Shown: positions 49,524 through 58,521 of the stretch, in pieces | How the letters are laid out: each line of letters starts with the position of its first letter | Position numbering within the stretch: the stretch's first letter is position 1 | Source: Sandaracinaceae bacterium | GTDB lineage: Bacteria; Myxococcota_A; Polyangia; Polyangiales; Sandaracinaceae | Direction: 5' to 3' | Length of the DNA stretch: 64,000 nucleotides | Assembly (NCBI GenBank): GCA_020633195.1 | Contig: JACKEC010000018.1 | Location: 310,001 to 374,000 of the forward strand | Program-made: the position numbers and the translations under genes | Notes under the pieces: generated by a model | Databases searched by the model: none | What the model was told of the DNA's origin: nothing | Seen by the model: the letters and a program-made list of their open reading frames with translations, nothing else

Positions 49524-50336
49524 CTAGCGCGACTCGCGCTCCCAGCGCTCGAAGCTCTCGAGCCACAGGCGCGCCACCGCGTCGGGCGGCGGCTGGAAGA
49601 CGCCGTCGGCGACGTGGACGTCCTCGAGCCCGCTCCCCTCGTCCACCGTGAGGACGAGCCCGCGATCGTCCGAGCCGAGGGTGACGATGCTCTCGTAGAC
49701 GCGGCCGCTCGCGACGAAGCGGCTCGGCAGGACCGCCTCGAGGCTGAACAGCCAGCCCGCGCCCGTGTCCTCGTGCATGCGCTCGCCGCGCTCCGTCGCG
49801 ATGGTGAGGCAGTCGTCGTAGGTCCGCGCCGCGCGCGGATCGAGCGGATCGACCATCTCCTCGAAGGCCGCTCCGTCGCGCCAGCCGACGCGCACGAAGC
49901 CGCCTCCGTACTCCGTCTCGAGGGGGCCCACCACCGCGCAGTCGGCGGGCTCGGCGTGCGCGAGCCAGGTCTCGAAGGCCTCGACGCTCGGGCGCAAGGT
50001 CGCCGCGTCGGCGGTGCTCCCGTAGCTCGGACCGCTCTGCGCGGAGTACGCGCAGAAGCGGACCCCGCGCTCGGTGTCCTCGACCGCGTACTCGAAGAGC
50101 GCGTCGCCCGAGTCGAGGGGGGCCGGCCCGAGCCGCGCCCAGAGCCGGGCGAGGAAGCCGCCGGGGGACTGCGCGTCGTCGAGCGACTCGGCGCTGACCT
50201 CGTGGCGCGCGAAGATCTTTCCCCCGCAGAGCGGCTCCTCGACCCGGACGAAGCGCCCCTCGGCCGGCACCTCGTCGCAGCCGGCGCAGCCGAACGTGAG
50301 CCAAGCCGCGATCAGCGCAGGGAGCGTGCGACGCAC
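49524..50336 (-). CDS. Lipoprotein of unknown function
   Basis: A 270-residue protein; leader LIAAWLTFGCAGC (lipobox Cys17 or 20). Mature part with paired Cys (LCGGKIF, RFCAYS, DCAVVG, DDCLTI) and acidic composition. No domain recognised. Convergent with the oxidoreductase gene, divergent from the large membrane protein (94-bp gap). Confidence 0.65.
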   Translation of the reverse strand: MRRTLPALIAAWLTFGCAGCDEVPAEGRFVRVEEPLCGGKIFARHEVSAESLDDAQSPGGFLARLWARLGPAPLDSGDALFEYAVEDTERGVRFCAYSAQSGPSYGSTADAATLRPSVEAFETWLAHAEPADCAVVGPLETEYGGGFVRVGWRDGAAFEEMVDPLDPRAARTYDDCLTIATERGERMHEDTGAGWLFSLEAVLPSRFVASGRVYESIVTLGSDDRGLVLTVDEGSGLEDVHVADGVFQPPPDAVARLWLESFERWERESR

Positions 50337-50430
50337 CGGTCAGCCTACGCCGTGACGCGCGTCCTCTTCCCGCCGAGAAGGAGGGAAGATCTGCGCCGTT
50401 CCGTCGCACAATGGGCGACGTGGAGCCCCG

Positions 50431-52377
50431 ATGAACCAGCCCAACCCGGCGCCGGCCTTTCGCAAGATCGAGTTCAACGCGCTCGATCCCCACACTCGCC
50501 AACGCTTCACCGACGCCACGCACGGGCGCGGGAAGCCCGCGCCGATCTTGACGCAGGCGAGCTCGACGGTCGGCGCGATGATCGGCTGGTCGTTCGTCTC
50601 CCTCGCGGGCATCGCCGTCGTGCTCGGCGCCGCGGTCGCACAGTTCGCCGACATCCGCGACTACGACCAGCCCTTCGTCTTCATGGGGGTGTACGCGGTG
50701 GGGCTCTTCCTCGTCGCGTGGGGCATCCTGCGGGCGGTCCGCACGTCGAGGCTCGCCGCGAACATCCCGTTCAAGCGCGGCCGCTACGTGTTCCCGACCG
50801 ACCTGGTCATCGCCACCGACACCAAGCTGACCATCGTGCCGATGGGGCGCCTCCTCAAGCTCGACGGCGTGCACCGCCACGTCAACGGCGTCTACCAGGG
50901 CACCGATCTGAACTTCCACTTCGAGGGCTACGGCCGCGAGTACTTCACCGTCCGCGGCAAGATGCTCGCGGAGCAGATCATGGACGACCTGCGCTACTCG
51001 CAGCAGAACATCAGCCAGGCCGTCCAGCTCCAGGACCTCGACGCGCTCGCGCGGATGGACGTGTTCTTCGACGCGCGCATCACCGAGCAGTGGAACGACC
51101 CGCTCGTCGCCGACCGGCTCGCCCACGAGGCCCTGGCGCCCGATCCCAGCGGCGGCCCCTCGACGTACCGGACCGCCGACAAGCCCGTCGACGCGGACGT
51201 CCACAAGCAGGGTGTGATCGCGAGGCCCGCGGGCAAGCTCGTCGAGCGCGCCGCCGTCGTGGCGCTCGGCGCGGTCGTGCTCGCGCCGCCGATCTGGATC
51301 GCCCGCAACTTCGCGAGCGACGAGGCCGCGTTCGCCGAGGTCCAGCGTCGGGACGCGACCTGGGGCTACCAGGCGTACGCCGCCGGGCACGGGCTCCACG
51401 AGGACGAGGTCGTCGACGAGCTGCTCCCGGAGGCGGCGTTCGCGGAGGCTCGACGCGAGGGCACCGTCTCGGCGCTGCGCACCTTCGTGCGGGAGCACCC
51501 CGACAGCGCCCGCGTCGAGGAGGCCCGCGCCGCGATCCACGAGCGCTTCGTGCAGGTCCGACAAGACTTCTTGAGCCAGGCCGCCACCGGCGACCCGACC
51601 ATGCCCGTCTTCATGGGCCGCCTCCTCGCGTGGCTCGAAGCGCACGACTCGCCGCCGGTCCGCGTCCGCTTCCTCGCGCCGAGCGCGGAGGTGCTCGTGG
51701 CGATCGATCAGAACCTCGACGTCTTCGGCGAGGTGCAGGGCGTCACCGGCGGCATCGCCCCCGTCTCGCCGCACTTCACCGAGGCGCGGAGCGCGCCGCG
51801 CGAGACGCGGATCACGCAGGTCCTGCAGCGCGGCTTCGCGCCGATCTTCCCCGAGGACGTCATGCAGCTCGAGCACGCGGGGCGCGTCGACGAGGGCGAG
51901 CAGGCGCAGGCGATCACGCAGCCGACCTTCGACGTCAGCTACTCGATCCGCCCGAGCGGGAGCGTCTACACCTCCGACAGCTCCGCGCGCGGCTTCGTCG
52001 GCATCCGCATCGAGTTCCACATCGAGATGCACATCCCCGACTCGACCGACACGTGGGGCTTCGACACCTCGGTCGAGCCGCCCGAGCACTTCACCGTGCA
52101 CAGCTACGCGGACATGGACCCGACCGGCGACAGCGCCTACCGCGACGGCCTCGTCTACTCGGTGATGGCCGACCGCGCGTTCGATCAGCTCGGCAACCAG
52201 CTCGCGCTGACCTTCTTCCGGCCCGACACCAACGCCTACAACCAGGCGCAGGTCGCGGCCGAGCGCGACCGGCGCGGGGACGCCGAGCGCGGCGGCCTCC
52301 CGCCGATCCCCGACGGGCTCAGCCCCGAGCTCCGCGACGCCCTGCAGCGCCTCCGCGACCAGCGTCGCGGGTTCTAG
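50431..52377 (+). CDS. Large membrane protein of unknown function
   Basis: A 648-residue protein. TM segments at about 47-70, 83-103 and 271-291. Between the second and third is a cytoplasmic beta domain (RGRYVFPTDLVIATDTKLTIVPMGRL, about 117-180) that looks PH/bacterial-PH-like. The C-terminal 350 residues are periplasmic, with helical repeats (GTVSALRTFVREHPDSARVEEARAAI, TPR-like) and a final beta domain. No family identified. Present as a single gene between two lipoproteins. Confidence 0.7.
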   Translation: MNQPNPAPAFRKIEFNALDPHTRQRFTDATHGRGKPAPILTQASSTVGAMIGWSFVSLAGIAVVLGAAVAQFADIRDYDQPFVFMGVYAVGLFLVAWGILRAVRTSRLAANIPFKRGRYVFPTDLVIATDTKLTIVPMGRLLKLDGVHRHVNGVYQGTDLNFHFEGYGREYFTVRGKMLAEQIMDDLRYSQQNISQAVQLQDLDALARMDVFFDARITEQWNDPLVADRLAHEALAPDPSGGPSTYRTADKPVDADVHKQGVIARPAGKLVERAAVVALGAVVLAPPIWIARNFASDEAAFAEVQRRDATWGYQAYAAGHGLHEDEVVDELLPEAAFAEARREGTVSALRTFVREHPDSARVEEARAAIHERFVQVRQDFLSQAATGDPTMPVFMGRLLAWLEAHDSPPVRVRFLAPSAEVLVAIDQNLDVFGEVQGVTGGIAPVSPHFTEARSAPRETRITQVLQRGFAPIFPEDVMQLEHAGRVDEGEQAQAITQPTFDVSYSIRPSGSVYTSDSSARGFVGIRIEFHIEMHIPDSTDTWGFDTSVEPPEHFTVHSYADMDPTGDSAYRDGLVYSVMADRAFDQLGNQLALTFFRPDTNAYNQAQVAAERDRRGDAERGGLPPIPDGLSPELRDALQRLRDQRRGF

Positions 52378-52395
52378 TCGAGCGCCTGGTCGAGC

Positions 52396-53361
52396 TCAGG
52401 GCGCGAGGAACGCGTCGAGCAGCGCCTGGCCGATCCGCACGGCCTCGTCGTGGTCCTCGTTGCGCGTCACCCGCGTGCCCGCGCCGGTGAACACCAGGTA
52501 GGTCACCCCCGAGTCGACGCCGCCGGTGCGCGGGTTCGAAGGGATGCCGAGGGCCTCCGCCATCGCGAAGGAGCCCTCGCCGATGATCGCGGCGGGGCCC
52601 GCGTCGCCGAAGATCCCGAACACCATGCGGTCGCGGTAGAGCACGAGCGCGACCTGTCCGGTGCGGATGCCGTAGTCGGCGTAGCGGAACCGCGAGCTCG
52701 CGAGCGGGATCACGATGAACGGCAGCGTGCTCGCGTCGAGCGGGCGACCCATCGAGTCGACGCCGCTCGTGTCGGGCAAGTAGTCCGGGTCCGACATGCA
52801 GATGGCGCCGCGGCCCCCGTCGCAGTCCACGTCGAAGTCGGCGTCCCACCAGATGACGGAGTCGGTCTGGCAGATGGGGACGTTCGAGGTGCCGCCGACG
52901 TCGCGCGCGTAGTCGCCGCCGATGCGCGTGCAGCTCCCGAGGCGCGCGATGACGTCCGCCGGCGTGGCGGTGCCCGGCATGCTCCGAGGCAGACAGCACT
53001 GGATCTCGGTGGGCCCCGGGCACAGCCCCATCACCGGCATCGAGGCGGGGGGCGCGCAGTCCGCCACGTCCATGCACGTGCCCATCGCCTCGCCGAGCAT
53101 GCAGGACCCCCAGCCCGCGTCGGCCGAGGCGCTCGCGTCGGAGCCCGCGTCGACAGGGGCCGCGGCGTCCATCGCCGCGGCGTCCACCGCGCCCGCGTCC
53201 GCGCCCGTCGCCGCGTCCACGCCCGCCGCCGCGTCCATCGCCGCGACCCCCGCGTCCTCGTCCACGCGCGCGTCGGTCGGCGACCCGAGCGAGCCGTCGC
53301 AGCCGACGAGGTGAAGGGCCAGCAGGGCGAGCGCGAGATGGTGAGGCGTTCCCAAGCGCAC
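52396..53361 (-). CDS. GH75 (fungal-type) chitosanase-like lipoprotein
   Basis: A 321-residue protein; leader LALHLVGCDG (lipobox Cys21), an Asp/Ala linker of about 55 residues, a Cys-rich module (CMLGEAMGTCMDVADC), then from about 140 a GH75 domain: ICQTDSVIWWDADFDVDCDGG with the conserved Asp, PDTSGVDSMGRPLDASTLPFIVIP, FGDAGPAAIIGEGS with the catalytic Glu, and GIPSNPRTGGVDSGVTYLVF. GH75 enzymes cleave chitosan and are mostly fungal. Here it would act at the cell surface, perhaps against fungal walls. Confidence 0.88.
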   Translation of the reverse strand: MRLGTPHHLALALLALHLVGCDGSLGSPTDARVDEDAGVAAMDAAAGVDAATGADAGAVDAAAMDAAAPVDAGSDASASADAGWGSCMLGEAMGTCMDVADCAPPASMPVMGLCPGPTEIQCCLPRSMPGTATPADVIARLGSCTRIGGDYARDVGGTSNVPICQTDSVIWWDADFDVDCDGGRGAICMSDPDYLPDTSGVDSMGRPLDASTLPFIVIPLASSRFRYADYGIRTGQVALVLYRDRMVFGIFGDAGPAAIIGEGSFAMAEALGIPSNPRTGGVDSGVTYLVFTGAGTRVTRNEDHDEAVRIGQALLDAFLAP

Positions 53362-53508
53362 AGCTTACCCCGGACCCGAGCGCGACCTCACGACGACGGA
53401 ATGTCTCGCCTCGCGCGGCTCGATGCCGAGTTGGCGAAGCCCGAGGTCGAAGAGAACCTCGGCGCGCGCGCCCCGAGGGCGGCACGTGCCTTGCGGAACG
53501 GCCGGCCC

Positions 53509-53784
53509 ATGAAGACACGACTGTTCCTCGCCGCGACGATCCTCGGCATCGCCTCCCCGGCCCTCGCGCAGGACCTCGCCGAATCGCCCTCGCTGATCTG
53601 CCTCGACGACCTCGACGTGGAGCGCGCCTCCGACGTGGCGCGCCAGGTCGCGCCGCGCGCGAGGGTGTACGCCCACCACGAGTCCAACTGCCTCGTGGTC
53701 GTCGGCCACGCGGAGCGCGTCGCGATGATGCGCGACCTCCTCGCGGAGCTCGAGCAGCGCGCGCGGGCCCGCTCGACCCGGTGA
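53509..53784 (+). CDS. Small exported secretin-N (NolW)-like protein
   Basis: A 91-residue protein from ATG 53509 with signal peptide ending SPALAQ. The mature 70 residues (VERASDVARQVAPRARVYAHHESNCLVVVGHAERVAMMRDLLAELE) follow the alpha-beta-beta-alpha-beta pattern of the secretin N1/NolW domain (xxNxLVVxGxxxxVxxIxxLLxxLD), here as a stand-alone unit. Probably periplasmic. Confidence 0.6.
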   Translation: MKTRLFLAATILGIASPALAQDLAESPSLICLDDLDVERASDVARQVAPRARVYAHHESNCLVVVGHAERVAMMRDLLAELEQRARARSTR

Positions 53785-54351
53785 TCAGGGCGCGCTCGGC
53801 GCGGCCTCGGCCGGCGGATCGATCGGCTGCACGTGGTAGCCGACGATCAGGGGCAACGTGTGTTGCCCGATCGTGCGAGCGCCCACGACCCATCCGTCGA
53901 TGCGCGCGACGACGCCGCCCTCGAAGGGGAGCATCGGCGGGATCGTGCTGAGCACGTAGAGCGGATCGACCCACTGCTCGCCGGAGCGGCGGGTCAAGAG
54001 CGGCAGGATCCAGAGCCGCGGCCCCGCGGTGCGGACGAAGCCGACCTGCCCCTCGAAGCTCGCGCGCTCGTTCGCGTGCGCGTCCGCGTCGGCCCGCAGC
54101 TCCGCGTAGGTCGGGGCGGGCAGCGCGCGCCGGCGCTCGAGCGTCTGCAGCCGCAGCGCGGTGGGCATCCGATAGAGGCCCGCGGCCTCCTGTCGCGCGC
54201 GCGCGATCGCGCGCGGCGGGACGCCGAGGCGCAGCGGCTCCGAGACCTCCGGATCCGCGGGCGCCTCCGCGGCGGCCGCCGGAGGATCGGGGGTCGCCTC
54301 GGGCTCGCACGCCGTCAGCGCGAGCGCCGCCACGAGCCAGGCGGCCTTCAC
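53785..54351 (-). CDS. Lipoprotein of unknown function
   Basis: A 188-residue protein from GTG 54351; leader AALALTACEPE (lipobox Cys15). The mature part has a long helix (PPRAIARARQEAAGLYRMP), then ERASFEGQVGFVRTAGPRLWILPL and GVVARIDGWVVGAR, two strands of an OB-like pattern. Start overlaps the COQ4-like gene's stop by 4 bp, so it is the second gene of that transcript. Confidence 0.7.
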   Translation of the reverse strand: MKAAWLVAALALTACEPEATPDPPAAAAEAPADPEVSEPLRLGVPPRAIARARQEAAGLYRMPTALRLQTLERRRALPAPTYAELRADADAHANERASFEGQVGFVRTAGPRLWILPLLTRRSGEQWVDPLYVLSTIPPMLPFEGGVVARIDGWVVGARTIGQHTLPLIVGYHVQPIDPPAEAAPSAP

Positions 54352-54785
54352 CGGTCGCTCGCCTCGACCCGCAGCCGCGCGCGCAGCTCGTCGACCGGCA
54401 TCGCGAGCAGCGCCTCGTAGGGCGTGTCGTCGAGGTAGAGCGAGCGCGCCTTCACGCCTCGGACGAACGCGCGCAGGGTGCGCCAGGGACACAGCACGCC
54501 GAGGAATAGCGCGCTGACGTTGTTGAGCCAGACGAACCAGTGCAGCGATCCCGCGCCGAGCTCGAAGGCGCCCATCTCGGCCTCCCCGCGCAGGTCGGTG
54601 CCGTAGCCCGTGACGACGTGGTGGAGGTCGTGCTTGGCGAGGAGGTGGCGCTGGAACTTCGGGTTCGGCATGTCGACGGACGGCAGCCCGAAGACGCTGA
54701 CCTGCAGGGTCTCCATCACCATCGCGTCGCCGCGGAACCCGTTGGCGGCGTGATAGCGCGCGAGCGCTTCGGCGACCGTCTCCAC
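54348..54785 (-). CDS. COQ4-like protein
   Basis: A 145-residue protein from GTG 54785. KHDLHHVVTGYGTDLRGEAE matches exactly the zinc motif HDxxHx11E of Coq4, which in eukaryotes and some bacteria acts in ubiquinone synthesis (C1 decarboxylation/hydroxylation of the ring). The full Coq4 domain is longer; this protein keeps the core. It is divergent, 23 bp away, from an ADCK/UbiB-like gene, another coenzyme Q biosynthesis family, which supports a shared role. Confidence 0.8.
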   Translation of the reverse strand: METVAEALARYHAANGFRGDAMVMETLQVSVFGLPSVDMPNPKFQRHLLAKHDLHHVVTGYGTDLRGEAEMGAFELGAGSLHWFVWLNNVSALFLGVLCPWRTLRAFVRGVKARSLYLDDTPYEALLAMPVDELRARLRVEASDR

Positions 54786-54808
54786 CGGTGCTAGGTTGAC
54801 GCGCTCCG

Positions 54809-56173
54809 ATGGCCAAGGACAAGGAACGGCTCCCCGGTCGGCTGGCGAGGACGCTCAAGGTCGGCCTCCTCGGCGGGCGCGTCGGGTCGAGCTACCTCGG
54901 GGGCAAGCTCGGCGACGTCTTCCGGAGCGAGGAGTCGAAGACCACCGCGCGGATCGGCCGGCACGTCGACAACGCCAAGCGCATCGCCGAGACGATGACG
55001 CAGCTCCGCGGGCCGCTGATGAAGGTGGGCCAGCTGATGAGCACCCACGCGGAGGCGCTCCCCGACGAGATGGTGAAGCTGCTGACGCCGCTCCAGACCT
55101 CGGCCCCGCCGATGGCGTTCGCCACGATCCGCGAGGTGCTCGAGGCCGACCTCGGCGGCACGGTCGAGGAGCTGTTCGAGAGCTTCGGCGAGGAGGCGGT
55201 CGCCGCCGCGTCGCTCGGCCAGGTGCACCGCGCGCGGCTCCGCGACGGCGCCGACGTGGCGGTGAAGGTCCAGTACCCGGGCGCTGTCGCGAGCGTCGAG
55301 GGCGACCTGTCGAACATCCACCTCGCCACCAAGATGGTGAAGGGCCTGCTCTCGGATCTGCTCGGCCAGAGCCGCTTCGACGTGACGCCCTTCGCGGAGG
55401 AGCTCGCCGAGCACCTCGTGCAGGAGACCGACTACTGCCGCGAGGCGTACAACGCGAAGCTCCTGTACGCGCTGCTCGCGGAGGACCCCGAGCTGCTCGT
55501 GCCGCGGGTCCACGACAGCCACTCGGGCCTGCGGGTCGTGACCTACGACTGGGTCGAGGGCGAGCCGCTCGACTGGGCGCTCGAGCACCAGGATCGGGCC
55601 GTGCGCGAGCGCGTCGTGCTGCAGCTCCAGCGCGCCTTCTGGCTCCAGTTCTTCGGCGGCGGGCTCCTCCACGCGGACCCGCACCCGGGCAACTTCAAGG
55701 TCATGGCCGACGGCCGCCTCGGCATCCTCGACTACGGCTGCGTGAAGATCTTCGACGAGCCGTTCCTGCGCGCGTTCGGCGAGATGATGCACGCCGAGAT
55801 GGCGAACGACGAGGAGCGGCTCCGCGACGTCTTCGTCGAGCTCGGCCTGATGGAGGATCGCGACAGCGCCACGGAATTCGAGGACATGCGGATGATCGCC
55901 GCCTACTTCTCGGCCGGCGTGCGCGAGGACCGCGTCTTCGACTTCGCGGAGTTCGACTACACCGCGGCGGGCCGCGATCTCATCAAGCACTTCCTCACCC
56001 GGCGGCGCCCCCCACCGGCGCAAAAAGACTTTCTCTTCTTGAGCCGCGTGGTCCTGGGCTACTACGAGTACTTCGCCCGCGCGAAGGCCTGCATGAACTT
56101 CCACGAGTACGTGAGGCCGTTCTTCGCGGCGGGGTTCACCGAGCGCCGGATCGAGATTCCCCCCTGGGGTTGA
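54809..56173 (+). CDS. ABC1/ADCK/UbiB-family atypical kinase
   Basis: A 454-residue protein. LMKVGQLMSTHAEALPDEM has the KxGQ signature; ASLGQVHRARL is the Ala-rich nucleotide loop; VAVKVQYP, LLHADPHPGNF and LGILDYGCVK are the catalytic motifs. UbiB/ADCK proteins are ATPases that support coenzyme Q assembly and lipid handling. No C-terminal TM pair as in E. coli UbiB is clear, so it is closer to the ADCK3 type. Divergent from the COQ4-like gene. Confidence 0.92.
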   Translation: MAKDKERLPGRLARTLKVGLLGGRVGSSYLGGKLGDVFRSEESKTTARIGRHVDNAKRIAETMTQLRGPLMKVGQLMSTHAEALPDEMVKLLTPLQTSAPPMAFATIREVLEADLGGTVEELFESFGEEAVAAASLGQVHRARLRDGADVAVKVQYPGAVASVEGDLSNIHLATKMVKGLLSDLLGQSRFDVTPFAEELAEHLVQETDYCREAYNAKLLYALLAEDPELLVPRVHDSHSGLRVVTYDWVEGEPLDWALEHQDRAVRERVVLQLQRAFWLQFFGGGLLHADPHPGNFKVMADGRLGILDYGCVKIFDEPFLRAFGEMMHAEMANDEERLRDVFVELGLMEDRDSATEFEDMRMIAAYFSAGVREDRVFDFAEFDYTAAGRDLIKHFLTRRRPPPAQKDFLFLSRVVLGYYEYFARAKACMNFHEYVRPFFAAGFTERRIEIPPWG

Positions 56174-56183
56174 CGCGCGGCGC

Positions 56184-56420
56184 TCACGGGCAGAGGCAGG
56201 TGCCGCCGTAGATCGTGCTGACCGCGCCTCCGTCCCCCTGCGGGCAGAAGGTGCATGGCTCGGGGATCCCGAGCGAGGGGCAGGTCCAGCCCGGCTGGAC
56301 GTCCGGGGTCGAGGAGCCGGAGCACACGGGCAGGCCGGCGTCGTCCGGGCTCGCGACGCTCGAGGTGCAGCCGGTCGCGACGAAGAGAGCCAGAGCGCAG
56401 AGAAGGAAGATGCGTTGCAT
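56184..56420 (-). CDS. Small lipoprotein
   Basis: A 78-residue protein from ATG 56420: leader LLCALALFVATGCTSS (lipobox Cys18), then DDAGLP and a Cys-rich end (VCSGSS, CPSLG, CTFCPQG, CLCP). Stop near the ADCK stop (convergent). Function unknown. Confidence 0.6.
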   Translation of the reverse strand: MQRIFLLCALALFVATGCTSSVASPDDAGLPVCSGSSTPDVQPGWTCPSLGIPEPCTFCPQGDGGAVSTIYGGTCLCP

Positions 56421-56567
56421 GCGCTCGGACCTGGCAAGTCGCGGGCCAGCTCTACCTCTCGACGAACCCGCGGCCTCGATGCCAGAACGTGCCGCCCGTG
56501 GGGGCGTCCCCGCCCGCGGCGTCCCATGAGACCGCCCGCGGCCGCGCACGCGCTAAGCTCCCGCGCC

Positions 56568-57644
56568 ATGACGAACGGTCCCCTCAACCTCGACGAGCTG
56601 CGCGCGAGCGCGGAGTCGAAGCTCGACAAGAACGCTTTCGACTACTACGCGAGCGGCGCGCACGACGAGCACACGCTCCGCGAGAACCGCGCGGCGTTCT
56701 CGCGCATCGCCATGCGCTACCGCGTGCTCGTGGACGTCTCGAGGCGAGACGCCTCCACCGAGGTGCTCGGGCTGCCGCTGTCGATGCCCGTGATCATCGC
56801 GCCGACCGCGTTCCAGAAGATGGCCCACCCCGACGGCGAGCTCGCCACCTCGCGCGCGGCCGCGTCGGCGGGCATCGCGATGATCAACAGCACGCTCTCG
56901 AACACCCCCGTCGAGGAGGTGGTGAAGGCGGGCTCGGCGCCGATCCTGTTTCAGCTCTACGTCTACAAGGACCGCGGCGAGACCAAGGCGCTGATCGAGC
57001 GCGCGGAGGCCGCGGGAGCGCGGGCGCTCGTGCTGACGGTCGACGCGCCGCTGCTCGGGACGCGCGAGCGGGACCGGCGCAACCACTTCCGGCTCCCGGA
57101 GGGTCTGAAGGTCGCGAACATGACCGCCGCGGGGATGGGCGACCTCCCCGACGTGGCCGACTCCGGCCTCGCCGCCTACGTCGCCCAGATGCTCGATCCG
57201 TCCTTGTCGTTCGCGGATCTCGAGTGGCTCAAGTCGATCACGAAGCTCCCCCTCTTGGTGAAGGGCGTCGTGCGCGGCGACGACGCGATCCGCTGCGTCC
57301 AGCACGGCGCGGACGGAGTCGTCGTGTCGAACCACGGGGGTCGGCAGCTCGACACCAGCGTCGCCACCATCCGGGCGCTGCCCGAGGTCGTCGACGCCGT
57401 CGGCGATCGGACGACGGTCCTCGTCGACGGCGGCGTCCGCCGCGGCACCGACGTCATCAAGGCGCTCGCCCTCGGCGCGCAGGCCGTCCTCATCGGCCGC
57501 CCCGTCCTGTGGGGCCTCGCCCACGCCGGCCAGGCGGGCGTGGAGAGAGCGCTCGCGATCCTCGCCGAAGAGATCGACCTCGCGATGGCCCTGTGCGGCT
57601 GCCCCGACGTCGCCTCGATCACCCCGGACCTCATCGCGCCCTGA
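56568..57644 (+). CDS. FMN-dependent alpha-hydroxy acid dehydrogenase/oxidase
   Basis: A 358-residue TIM barrel. YYASGAHDEHTLRENRAAF at the N terminus, APTAFQKMAHPDGE, SNHGGRQLD with the catalytic His, VDGGVRRGTDVIKALALGA and IGRPVLWGLA are the L-lactate oxidase/glycolate oxidase motifs. It oxidises an L-2-hydroxy acid to the 2-oxo acid with FMN. Start ATG 56568. Downstream lies the multi-hairpin repeat cluster. Confidence 0.93.
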   Translation: MTNGPLNLDELRASAESKLDKNAFDYYASGAHDEHTLRENRAAFSRIAMRYRVLVDVSRRDASTEVLGLPLSMPVIIAPTAFQKMAHPDGELATSRAAASAGIAMINSTLSNTPVEEVVKAGSAPILFQLYVYKDRGETKALIERAEAAGARALVLTVDAPLLGTRERDRRNHFRLPEGLKVANMTAAGMGDLPDVADSGLAAYVAQMLDPSLSFADLEWLKSITKLPLLVKGVVRGDDAIRCVQHGADGVVVSNHGGRQLDTSVATIRALPEVVDAVGDRTTVLVDGGVRRGTDVIKALALGAQAVLIGRPVLWGLAHAGQAGVERALAILAEEIDLAMALCGCPDVASITPDLIAP

Positions 57645-57653
57645 TCCACTCTT

Positions 57654-57690
57654 GGGGGACGGATCGAACTTTTCGAACTTTCGCTCGGGG
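57654..57690. repeat. Half palindrome with GGGGACGG end
   Basis: GGGGACGGATCGAAC begins 10 bp after the dehydrogenase stop and is followed by a TCGAACTTTTCGAA dyad. It shares the GGGGACGGA end with the full palindrome at 1018-1085, so it may be a truncated or degraded REP-like element. Confidence 0.4.
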
Positions 57691-57744
57691 AGAACGACGG
57701 CTTGTTGTTCTCTCGCGCGCTGCGCGCGCGAGGCGGGCGGGGCC
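57691..57744 (+). repeat. Partial hairpin-element fragment (B')
   Basis: Contains the TTGTTGTTCTC and CTCGCGCGC-TGC-GCGCGCGAG module in front of the full copies, mirroring the partial copies beyond A at 37478-37690. Confidence 0.55.
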
Positions 57745-58123
57745 GCGGGGACGATCTTCTTCAGTTTCTTCAGGCGGCCCCGCTCGGTTGGGCAAGGGAG
57801 AGTGGCGTCGACTCCGCGAGCTGTCGTTTTCTCGCGCGCTGCGCGCGCGAGGCGGGGGCTTCGCCCCCGATGCTGTGGGACGGTGCGGACGCTTGCCACG
57901 TGCGGGTCCGTGGGAGTTCTGTCCCCCAGGGGGACCCCGGTCCCCCTCGCCGGCGGCGCCGTCTCACCCCCTCGGCCTCCGTCTCCGGCGCTGCGCGCCT
58001 ACGACGGAGGGGCGGCGCTTCGCGCCGTCGGCGCGCGGAGCGCGCCGGTCGGTCGGGCCGCGCTGCGCGCGGCCACGACCTCCATGCGACTCGAGCGGTG
58101 GGGCGGCGGCTTTTGGAGGAGCT
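57745..58123 (+). repeat. Multi-hairpin repeat element, copy B
   Basis: A 379-bp unit beginning GCGGGGACGATCTTCTTCAG and ending at GGCGGCGGCTTTTGG. A nearly identical copy C follows directly with 379-bp period. It holds consecutive stems CTCGCGCGC-TGC, CGGGGGC-TTC, AGGGGGAC-N4, CCTCCGTC (with nested GGCGC-TGC-GCGCC), GGCGC-TTC, GGCGCGC-GGA and GGCCGCGC-TGC. The 57645-58602 stretch (958 bp) has no convincing gene. Confidence 0.85.
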
Positions 58124-58502
58124 GCGGGGACGATCTTCTTCAGTTTCGTCAGTAGGCGGGCCGCTCGGCTGGGCAAGGGAGAGTGGCGTCGACTCCGCGA
58201 GCTGTCGTTTTCTCGCGCGCTGCGCGCGCGAGGCGGGGGCTTCGCCCCCGATGCTGTGGGACGGTGCGGACGCTTGCCACGTGCGGGGCCGTGGGAGTTC
58301 TGTCCCCCAGGGGGACCCCGGTCCCCCTCGCCGGCGCCTTCGGCGCCGTCTCACCCCCTCGGCCTCCGTCTCCGGCGCTGCGCGCCTACGACGGAGGGGC
58401 GGCGCTTCGCGCCGTCGGCGCGCGGAGCGCGCCGGTCGGTCGGGCCGCGCTGCGCGCGGCCACGACCTCCATGCGACTCGAGCGGTGGGGCGGCGGCTTT
58501 GG
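58124..58502 (+). repeat. Multi-hairpin repeat element, copy C
   Basis: Second tandem copy. Differs from B by a 6-bp insertion that completes the CGGCGCC-TTC-GGCGCCG hairpin (58332-58348), and a few substitutions. Main stems: 58212-58232, 58234-58250, 58309-58328, 58332-58348, 58363-58397 (nested), 58401-58413, 58417-58433, 58443-58461. It is followed, like copy A in its own orientation, by a hexanucleotide array. Confidence 0.85.
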
Positions 58503-58521
58503 GAGGACGCGTAGCCGCCGC

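Noticed and set aside
57745..58502. CRISPR array
   Set aside because: Only two long tandem units with internal hairpins, no short repeats with unique spacers and no cas genes.
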